A stretch of DNA of 6,435 nt from an uncultured Lachnospiraceae bacterium (lineage in GTDB: Bacteria; Bacillota; Clostridia; Lachnospirales; Lachnospiraceae). The stretch lies in NCBI GenBank assembly GCA_902783445.1, contig CACZQX010000156.1, positions 1 through 6,435 on the forward strand, written 5' to 3'. A model generated the notes under the pieces. It was not told where the DNA came from, did no database searches, and was given only the letters and a program-made list of their open reading frames with translations. Both the position numbers and the translations under genes were made by a program. Positions 1-5,194 of this stretch are shown here, one piece after another (within the stretch, counting starts at the first letter, position 1; every line of letters begins with the position of its first letter).

Positions 1-689
1 AATGACGAGAAAGCCTGAGCGCCTGCCCATTCGTTCTGCATAATTCCTAGGAAGTTAACCATCTGGTTGCAAAGTGTTGACAAATGCTTTGCAGGAGCAG
101 ACGTGATTTTTCCAACGATTCCGCCGAGGCCTTCTTTTATAAGCTGTTTTAATGACCAACCGGCACAATATCCCGTTAACATTGAAAGGTCATGGATATG
201 AATGTCTGCATTTCTGTGAGCGTTTGCAATTTCTTCATCATAGATTTCCGATAACCAATAATTGGCTGTAATGGCACCGGAGTTTGAAAGAATAAGACCA
301 CCTACGGAATATGTAACGGTTGAATTTTCTTTTACTCTCCAATCCTCAACTTTAACGTATGAATTAACAACATCTTTGTAATCAAGAATTGTTGATTTCA
401 TATTACGCATTTTTTCGCGCTGCTTACGATAAAGAATGTAAGCTTTTGCAATTACGTTGTAGCCTGACTGTTCAAGAACTTTTTCAACACTGTCCTGAAT
501 TTCTTCAACACTTACAACTCCTTCTTTGATTTTTGTCTGAAAATCCGCTGTAACTCTAAGAACAAGCAAATCAAGAATATCGTCGTTTGTAGTACTGTTT
601 GTTGCTTCAAACGCCTTTCCTATTGCATTTCTTATTTTTGAAAGATTAAAATCTGCGATTTCCCCATCACGTTTAACTACTTTAAACAT
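1..689 (-). CDS. nrdD: Anaerobic (class III) ribonucleoside-triphosphate reductase, N-terminal part, cut by the window edge
   Basis: This gene encodes the catalytic subunit that reduces ribonucleoside triphosphates to deoxyribonucleotides without oxygen. It uses a glycyl radical installed by the SAM-dependent activase NrdG. Reading inward from the ATG at 689, 229 codons are visible with no stop. Residues 1-90 form an ATP-cone allosteric domain, beginning MFKVVKRDGEIADFNLSKIR, that senses ATP/dATP. The catalytic barrel follows, with the class III hallmarks NADIHIHDL (about 160-168) and GYCAGWSLKQL (173-183), the latter including Cys175. The family is usually around 700 residues or more, so the thiyl-radical cysteine, the zinc site and the C-terminal glycyl-radical motif lie outside the window, as would any nrdG. 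The start is supported by AGGAAGGA 8 nt upstream and by the ATP-cone beginning at once. The upstream NrdR box pair fits the assignment. Identity is very likely; completeness cannot be judged. Confidence 0.95.
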   Translation of the reverse strand, partial: MFKVVKRDGEIADFNLSKIRNAIGKAFEATNSTTNDDILDLLVLRVTADFQTKIKEGVVSVEEIQDSVEKVLEQSGYNVIAKAYILYRKQREKMRNMKSTILDYKDVVNSYVKVEDWRVKENSTVTYSVGGLILSNSGAITANYWLSEIYDEEIANAHRNADIHIHDLSMLTGYCAGWSLKQLIKEGLGGIVGKITSAPAKHLSTLCNQMVNFLGIMQNEWAGAQAFSS

Positions 690-697
690 TATTCCAT

Positions 698-705
698 TCC
701 TTCCT
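698..705 (-). promoter_or_regulatory. Ribosome binding site of nrdD
   Basis: AGGAAGGA on the minus strand lies 8 nt before the nrdD ATG at 689 and fixes that start. A two-codon frame (ATG GAA TAA) sits in the gap, and its stop overlaps the nrdD start as TAATG. Confidence 0.8.
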
Positions 706-822
706 GTCTGCTAATATTTTTAATCACGACTTCAAATCGTACATTACCCAGATATTGTGTTTTGTAAATCTGAAAACCCTTTTCGAACCCACAAGTGAAT
801 TTGTCTGTTTCGATATGACTCG

Positions 823-851
823 ATTGTAGCAGAAAATTTTCTCCACGTCAA
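823..851 (-). promoter_or_regulatory. Housekeeping sigma promoter of nrdD
   Basis: On the minus strand, TTGACG (851-846) and TACAAT (828-823) are separated by exactly 17 bp, each one base from consensus. Transcription would start near 816, giving a leader of roughly 125 nt before the ATG at 689. I see no recognisable riboswitch in that leader, only a weak hairpin around 726-740. The proximal NrdR box ends about 10 bp upstream of the -35, so the repressor would sit against the polymerase site. The promoter is inferred from sequence only. Confidence 0.75.
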
Positions 852-860
852 TAGTTAAAT

Positions 861-874
861 CACAATATATTGTG
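861..874. promoter_or_regulatory. NrdR box, proximal to nrdD
   Basis: CACAATATATTGTG is a perfect 14-bp palindrome and fits the known NrdR operator consensus (acaCwAtATaTwGtg). NrdR is the zinc-finger/ATP-cone repressor that shuts down ribonucleotide reductase genes when dATP is high. The box lies directly upstream of the nrdD -35 element and is paired with a second box 32 bp away centre to centre. Confidence 0.88.
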
Positions 875-892
875 TCTGTCTTGTGGTGCTTA

Positions 893-906
893 CACAACAT
901 AATGTG
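893..906. promoter_or_regulatory. NrdR box, distal to nrdD
   Basis: CACAACATAATGTG is an imperfect palindrome fitting the NrdR operator consensus. Its centre (899.5) is 32 bp from that of the proximal box (867.5), about three helical turns, so both boxes face the same side of the DNA. Tandem boxes at whole-turn spacing are the usual arrangement for NrdR. Confidence 0.85.
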
Positions 907-932
907 GAATTCATAATAAAATTGTAAACAAG

Positions 933-960
933 GAAAAAGCCTATATTTATGGACTTTTTC
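933..960. terminator. Terminator-like hairpin between the divergent genes
   Basis: GAAAAAGCC (933-941) pairs with GGaCTTTTTC (951-960) with one bulged A, around a 9-nt AT-rich loop. Either strand yields a stem ending in a run of five T, so it could act in both directions, though only three pairs are G-C beyond the end pair. It lies upstream of the nrdD promoter, where no recognised gene ends. It may block read-through into either divergent gene or end a small untranslated transcript. Function unproven. Confidence 0.4.
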
Positions 961-1021
961 TTGATTTTCTCCTCTTAAATCCCGCCATTTTGTGCGTGTT
1001 ATGTTAACCACAATATCTATG

Positions 1022-1054
1022 ATTGTATTTTTTATTGTTCACAAAAAATACAAT
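1022..1054. repeat. Perfect 12-bp inverted repeat, candidate operator
   Basis: ATTGTATTTTTT (1022-1033) and AAAAAATACAAT (1043-1054) are exact reverse complements flanking the 9-nt spacer ATTGTTCAC. The repeat lies outside both predicted transcripts: about 70 bp upstream of the synthetase -35 and beyond the NrdR boxes on the other side. It therefore looks more like a DNA site (operator or cruciform) than an RNA hairpin. It does not match the NrdR, Rex or FNR consensus. The arms are nearly all A/T, which lowers its significance in AT-rich intergenic DNA. Confidence 0.5.
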
Positions 1055-1123
1055 ACTTTTTTAGCCATTTTTAAAATCAGCGCATTTCAGCCACGAAAAG
1101 AAGGGGGCAAAATGGCATATTTT

Positions 1124-1152
1124 TTGACATAAAAGTCTATTAACGATATAAT
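1124..1152 (+). promoter_or_regulatory. Consensus housekeeping promoter of the alarmone synthetase gene
   Basis: TTGACA (1124-1129) and TATAAT (1147-1152) are both exact consensus hexamers, separated by 17 bp. Transcription should start near 1159, giving a leader of about 64 nt. Such an ideal promoter predicts strong basal transcription unless something represses it. It does not resemble the extracytoplasmic-stress sigma promoters that drive ywaC in Bacillus subtilis. Confidence 0.88.
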
Positions 1153-1162
1153 ATAATCAGAC

Positions 1163-1188
1163 GGAAATCAAGCAAAAAGCTGATTTTC
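1163..1188 (+). other. Weak leader hairpin followed by a T-rich run
   Basis: In the predicted 5' leader, AAATC(A)AGC pairs with GCTGATTT around an AAAAA loop, with one bulged A and possible further pairs at the base. The T-rich stretch TTTTCTTCT begins within the 3' arm (1184-1192). The shape recalls a weak attenuator, but only a few pairs are G-C and it may be incidental. No small open frame or known riboswitch fold accompanies it. Confidence 0.25.
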
Positions 1189-1210
1189 TTCTAACAATCG
1201 CAAAATAAAC

Positions 1211-1216
1211 AGGAGG
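1211..1216 (+). promoter_or_regulatory. Ribosome binding site of the alarmone synthetase gene
   Basis: AGGAGG, the perfect anti-16S complement, lies 6 nt before the ATG at 1223 and settles that start. Confidence 0.9.
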
Positions 1217-1222
1217 CTTAAA

Positions 1223-1936
1223 ATGGCACTTCTAAAAAAGAAAGAAATCAAACTCCCGCATTCACTCGCGGGTTTTGATGACAACAATGACATTATAAGC
1301 AACCTCACGGAGTTTATAAACACGCAGCAGCTTTATCGCTCGGCAATCCGCGAGGTACAAACAAAACTCGAAATTCTCGCCGATGAATTTAACGTTCACT
1401 ACGATTACAATCCGATTCATCACATAGAAACAAGACTTAAATCGCCGGAAAGTATTTTGGAAAAGCTTCAAAGAAAGCAGTTTGAACTCAGCATCGAAAG
1501 CGTAAGGCACAAACTTACGGATGTGGCGGGCATCAGAGTAATCTGCAATTACATAGAAGATGTTTACTTAATAGCAGATCTTCTTACAAAACAAGACGAT
1601 ATCGAACTTTTAAGGCGAAGCGACTATATCAAAAAGCCAAAAGAAAACGGCTATCGCAGCCTTCACTTAATCGTAACGGTGCCGGTATTTTTATCGGAGC
1701 GTACCGAAATAGTGCCGGTTGAAGTTCAGATAAGAACCATCGCAATGGACTTTTGGGCAAGCCTCGAGCACAAGCTCAAATACAAATCCGTGGAAGATGC
1801 TTCTTACGATAACGAAGTTTACGACGAGCTTAAAAACTGTGCGGACATCATTGCCGACATCGATGAGCGCATGCACAAGCTATATCAAAAGATTTACAAT
1901 ATGCGGGATAACGAATCCAATCAGCAATTAAGTTAA
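1223..1936 (+). CDS. Small alarmone synthetase, GTP pyrophosphokinase of the RelP/YwaC type
   Basis: This 237-residue cytoplasmic enzyme should transfer pyrophosphate from ATP to GTP or GDP, making the stringent-response alarmones pppGpp and ppGpp. It has only the RelA/SpoT synthetase domain, with no HD hydrolase, TGS or ACT regions, and its length matches small alarmone synthetases. Visible motifs in order are NPIHHIETRLKSPESILEKL (63-82) with nucleotide-binding Arg/Lys residues, TDVAGIRVIC (99-108) with the Mg-binding Asp100, KPKENGYRSLHL (138-149) for guanine/GTP contact, and EVQIRTIAMDFWASLEH (167-183) with the catalytic Glu167. The pattern DYI-PK-NGYRSLHLI and IAMDFWASLEHKL-YK is closer to YwaC/RelP than to YjbM/RelQ, but the subgroup call is from memory of those sequences. 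It is a single-gene unit with its own consensus promoter and terminator, divergent from nrdD. A short Lys-rich N-terminal extension precedes the domain. Confidence 0.93.
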   Translation: MALLKKKEIKLPHSLAGFDDNNDIISNLTEFINTQQLYRSAIREVQTKLEILADEFNVHYDYNPIHHIETRLKSPESILEKLQRKQFELSIESVRHKLTDVAGIRVICNYIEDVYLIADLLTKQDDIELLRRSDYIKKPKENGYRSLHLIVTVPVFLSERTEIVPVEVQIRTIAMDFWASLEHKLKYKSVEDASYDNEVYDELKNCADIIADIDERMHKLYQKIYNMRDNESNQQLS

Positions 1937-1939
1937 AAG

Positions 1940-1986
1940 AAAAAATCTACTCGTTTTAAGCAATGCTCAATTCGAGTAGATTTTTT
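1940..1986. terminator. Bidirectional intrinsic terminator between converging genes
   Basis: AAAAAATCTACTCG (1940-1953) and CGAGTAGATTTTTT (1973-1986) form a perfect 14-bp stem. The 19-nt loop can itself pair at AGC/GCT. Six T residues end the stem on the plus strand and, by symmetry, on the minus strand. It starts 3 bp after the synthetase stop and ends 10 bp from the permease stop, so it should terminate both transcripts. Confidence 0.93.
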
Positions 1987-1996
1987 AATTTAGCTT

Positions 1997-4900
1997 TTAA
2001 TCATTAATATCCGTTAGCTTCAGCTTCTTAACCTTTCTTAATGCAACCGCGTTAATAACCGTTACAAATCCCAGTGTAAACAAAGCCGATAGCAGAACAC
2101 TTTGCCAACTTATGCTTCTTACATAGCCGAATGCCGCCTGTTCCAAGAATCTTAATATAAGATAAGCCAAAAAGGCACCGGAAGCAAGTCCCAAAAGTAT
2201 TCCGAAAATCGTTGTTACAACGGTTTCACCCAGAGCATATCTCATAACCTCTTTGGTCGTAAAACCGTTAACTCGCATGATGGTAAGTTCTCTCTTCTTC
2301 TGGTTGATATACAAATTAACCAGATTAAACAAGATGAAGTAAGCCATCATACCGGACAAGAACACCATAATAACCGTTATAAGGCTAAGAGGTTTGGTAT
2401 ATTCTTCGAACAGATTATTTAAGCTTTTTGTCGGGGTAATACCTTCATATCCATCTATGCTCTGCAGCTTTTCTTCAAGCTTGGCAAGCTGTTTTTCGCT
2501 AACTTCCCCAAACATAAATCTGTTGTTTGCCGGAACGGTTCCAAAACTTTCTCTGTAGGCATCCTTTGACATAATCATATTCAATCCCAGGTAGTTTTCG
2601 TATATTCCCAAAACTCTGACTTCCACCGAATCCATATTGTCGTTAAAAATTGTAATCTTATCACCTATGGACAAGCCAAGATTTTCCGCGGTTCTTCTTT
2701 GAATAGTGATACCGCTGTCTTCGATTTCAACATTCTTTCCGGTCCTTGTGGATCTTAGGTTATAAATCGCTTCAATATCTTCCGGCTCCGCACACATTAT
2801 ATCTGCCGCCGACATATTATTGCCAAGCATAAACGGAGTATAGTTGCTGCTTGCAGCCGTATAATCAAGTCCAAAGTCTTCAAGTATAGCTTCTATTGCC
2901 TTTTCGGTTTTACCTTCCTCATCCGGTGTAAACCTTAAAGTATTGGCAAATTTGTAGATTTCTCCGAATTGTAGCTGCGCCGATCTTTGGATATTATCTT
3001 GCATGGTAAATCCAATCATCAATAGAATGCCGCAACCCGCAATACTTACTATGGTAACCATAACTCTCTTTATATCGTTTCGAATATTTCTGAAAATCAA
3101 TCTGCTGTATAAAGAAAGCTTTGATATTTTCTTGCTGACTTTATTTGATGTTTCCGGCATTTTTTCCTGCAAGAGCTCGTTGGCTGTCTGTGTTGTAAGT
3201 ATTCTGCAGGCGATTAAAATGGATATTGCGGCAACCACAGCAAAGATTATCCAAACAACAATTGTAATCGGCAGTTCAAATACAGGCTCTATTTCGCTTA
3301 CAGCATACATGTTTCCGTATACTTTTAATAAAATACCTTGGATTCCTATGTATCCCAAAAGGCTGCCGACGATATTACCGATTATACAAGCACTCACACC
3401 GAATATCATGTATTTTGTTATGATTTCTCTATTCTTAAATCCCAGTGCTTTTTGAACACCCAAAAGTTTTCTTTGTTCATCTACTATTCGACCCACCGTG
3501 GCATATGTAACCAAAGCCGCCAAGATAACAAATACCAATCCGAAAGTAACGGCAAGTTTTTTAAGATTTTCCGAGGATGCAAACGAGAAGTTCGGACTGT
3601 CGTTTTTATCCAATATAAGCCAGTGGCAATTGCCAAGTGCCTTATATTTTGCGAATTCTTTGTCGTATTCGGCTTTTGCCTTATTATACTCTGCTAAACC
3701 TTCTTCGTATTTTTTCTTGCCTTCTTCCAATTGAGCTTTTCCGTCGTTAACAGCAACTTCGCCCTGTTCTATTTGCTCAACGGCTTGCTCGTATTGCGCT
3801 TCGCCTTCGTTATATTCATTTAATTTATCAAGATATATTCCGTGAGCTTGCAACCATTCATCTACTTTTCCTCTGCCTACACTTATATATTCCATGGCCT
3901 GCTTATATTCGTCGCTTGCCATAATCGAAGCTATTACTTCATCTGTTTTTTCTTCGCTGTGAAGTATTCCCATTATCTGAGTTACGCCTTCGACAATCTT
4001 TTCTTTTATTTCCCTTGCACTAAGGTCTATGCCAAAATTTTTTGTTATCTGGAAGTAATCAATCATTGTGATAATCTGGTCGACATCAATGTTATTATCT
4101 TCCGCCCAGGCAATCCATCTTGAGGTTCCTTCTCCCACCAGTTCATCAACCTTATCGGCTATTATTTGTCGAATCTCACTTTTTGCCGCAATAATCTGAT
4201 TTGCTCCGTCCTCAAGCATTGCTTTTGCATTTGCCAACTGCTCTCTTGCCCAATCAAGCTCGGTTCTTGCTTGAGCCGTTTCGGCTTTTGCGGTCTCAAT
4301 CTGTGTCTCGGCCTGTTTTAACTCGCTTTCCTGCACATCCATCATGGACTTGCCTTCATCGAGTTTTGCCTTGGCAAGATCTATTTGGGTTTTTGCCGAT
4401 GCCAAAGCTTCTTCATAAGTTGATTTAACCGAATTGATTCTTAGTCTTTCCCTATCCGAGGCTATAGACTCGATCTTTTTTTGGACATCCGCAACCATTT
4501 TTTCGTAACCTTTCGAAAAAACATTCATGTCATCCGGTTTATCAATAATTATCTCTGCCTTTGTATAACAGTTTTGAAGCTGTTCTTGGTCGAATGCTTC
4601 GTTACAAACCAAAACATTACGATTGTCCGGCACCTGATTCATTCCCGAATAATGTTCGGCATGCAAAACGCTTCCCGTTATCTTAAATTCGTTATTTTTT
4701 AAGAATTTAGGCATATCTGTATCGGTTCCCTTAAGACTTATAGTATCTCCAACCTCCAGTCCGAGAACACTTAAGAGTTCTTTTTCCAATGCGCATTCGT
4801 TTTCTTTTTCAGGTAATCTGCCTTCTGTAACGATGCTTTTGTTAACCTCATTTGTAAGACTTACAACGGCAACCGTTTTCTTGTTTTCACCTTTTCCCAC

Positions 4901-5194
4901 AATGGCTGTGGATGAAATGACCGGCTCCAATATCTTTACACCATCAACATTTTCAATGGCTTCAATATCTTCCTCCGTAAGCAAAAGAGTGGATACAACT
5001 TCCAAATCTCTGTAGTTGGTCTCTATACAATACTGTATCAAACTGTTTTTAAGAGCTTGTGAAGAGTAGATTACACCAAGAAATCCGACAGCGCTTATTA
5101 CCGAAATGACCGCGATGGAAATCCAAGATACGAATTGCCTTTTAATTGTCCTTAGAATATCTTTACACTGCGTACGTTTCATAGGCATCACCAT
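1997..5194 (-). CDS. FtsX/MacB-type ABC transporter permease with a large extracellular coiled-coil insertion
   Basis: This 1065-residue membrane protein should be the partner of the upstream GAF-ABC ATPase. Apparent transmembrane helices are at about 21-43, 546-568, 593-623, 641-665, 711-731, 935-963, 989-1017 and 1030-1053, giving two FtsX-like halves. Each half has the typical cytoplasmic coupling segment after its second helix: EQRKLLGVQKALGFKNREI (573-591) and KKRELTIMRVNGFTTKEV (966-983). Extracellular domain 1 (44-545) begins with a MacB-like fold. It then carries Ala/Glu/Lys/Gln-rich coiled coils at about 255-345 and 455-520, the second with Gly recurring every seven residues or so, separated by a globular-looking helical stretch (346-454). 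Extracellular domain 2 (732-934) lacks the insertion. Such permeases export peptides or lipids or transmit ATP-driven force; the substrate is unknown. The start overlaps the ATPase stop. ATGs at 5194, 5188 and 5182 are in frame and none has a clear ribosome binding site, so translational coupling is likely. Confidence 0.9.
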   Translation of the reverse strand: MVMPMKRTQCKDILRTIKRQFVSWISIAVISVISAVGFLGVIYSSQALKNSLIQYCIETNYRDLEVVSTLLLTEEDIEAIENVDGVKILEPVISSTAIVGKGENKKTVAVVSLTNEVNKSIVTEGRLPEKENECALEKELLSVLGLEVGDTISLKGTDTDMPKFLKNNEFKITGSVLHAEHYSGMNQVPDNRNVLVCNEAFDQEQLQNCYTKAEIIIDKPDDMNVFSKGYEKMVADVQKKIESIASDRERLRINSVKSTYEEALASAKTQIDLAKAKLDEGKSMMDVQESELKQAETQIETAKAETAQARTELDWAREQLANAKAMLEDGANQIIAAKSEIRQIIADKVDELVGEGTSRWIAWAEDNNIDVDQIITMIDYFQITKNFGIDLSAREIKEKIVEGVTQIMGILHSEEKTDEVIASIMASDEYKQAMEYISVGRGKVDEWLQAHGIYLDKLNEYNEGEAQYEQAVEQIEQGEVAVNDGKAQLEEGKKKYEEGLAEYNKAKAEYDKEFAKYKALGNCHWLILDKNDSPNFSFASSENLKKLAVTFGLVFVILAALVTYATVGRIVDEQRKLLGVQKALGFKNREIITKYMIFGVSACIIGNIVGSLLGYIGIQGILLKVYGNMYAVSEIEPVFELPITIVVWIIFAVVAAISILIACRILTTQTANELLQEKMPETSNKVSKKISKLSLYSRLIFRNIRNDIKRVMVTIVSIAGCGILLMIGFTMQDNIQRSAQLQFGEIYKFANTLRFTPDEEGKTEKAIEAILEDFGLDYTAASSNYTPFMLGNNMSAADIMCAEPEDIEAIYNLRSTRTGKNVEIEDSGITIQRRTAENLGLSIGDKITIFNDNMDSVEVRVLGIYENYLGLNMIMSKDAYRESFGTVPANNRFMFGEVSEKQLAKLEEKLQSIDGYEGITPTKSLNNLFEEYTKPLSLITVIMVFLSGMMAYFILFNLVNLYINQKKRELTIMRVNGFTTKEVMRYALGETVVTTIFGILLGLASGAFLAYLILRFLEQAAFGYVRSISWQSVLLSALFTLGFVTVINAVALRKVKKLKLTDIND

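Noticed and set aside
690..816. Riboswitch in the nrdD leader
   Set aside because: No conserved riboswitch core, such as a cobalamin or purine motif, is visible. Only a weak four- to five-pair hairpin near 726-740 is present.
724..1011. 95-codon minus-strand open frame starting at a GTG
   Set aside because: It has no ribosome binding site, runs through the NrdR boxes and the nrdD promoter, and its product shows no recognisable domain. It is best explained as chance in a regulatory region.
1034..1044. Possible Rex or FNR site (TTGTTCACAA) inside the inverted-repeat spacer
   Set aside because: Rex needs two halves (TTGTGAA and TTCACAA) four bases apart and only one is present. The FNR pattern TTGAT-N4-ATCAA is not matched.
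1155..1185. Alternative leader pairing AATCAG (1155-1160) with CTGATT (1180-1185) as an antiterminator switch
   Set aside because: The predicted transcription start is near 1159, so most of the upstream arm would not be in the RNA.
1223..1936. Bifunctional RelA/SpoT (Rel) enzyme
   Set aside because: At 237 residues there is only the synthetase domain, with no HD hydrolase, TGS or ACT region, so it is a small alarmone synthetase and not a truncated Rel.
3003..4702. Several plus-strand open frames of 73-150 codons across the permease gene
   Set aside because: They lie opposite a clearly coding, domain-bearing minus-strand frame, lack good ribosome binding sites and encode no recognisable protein.
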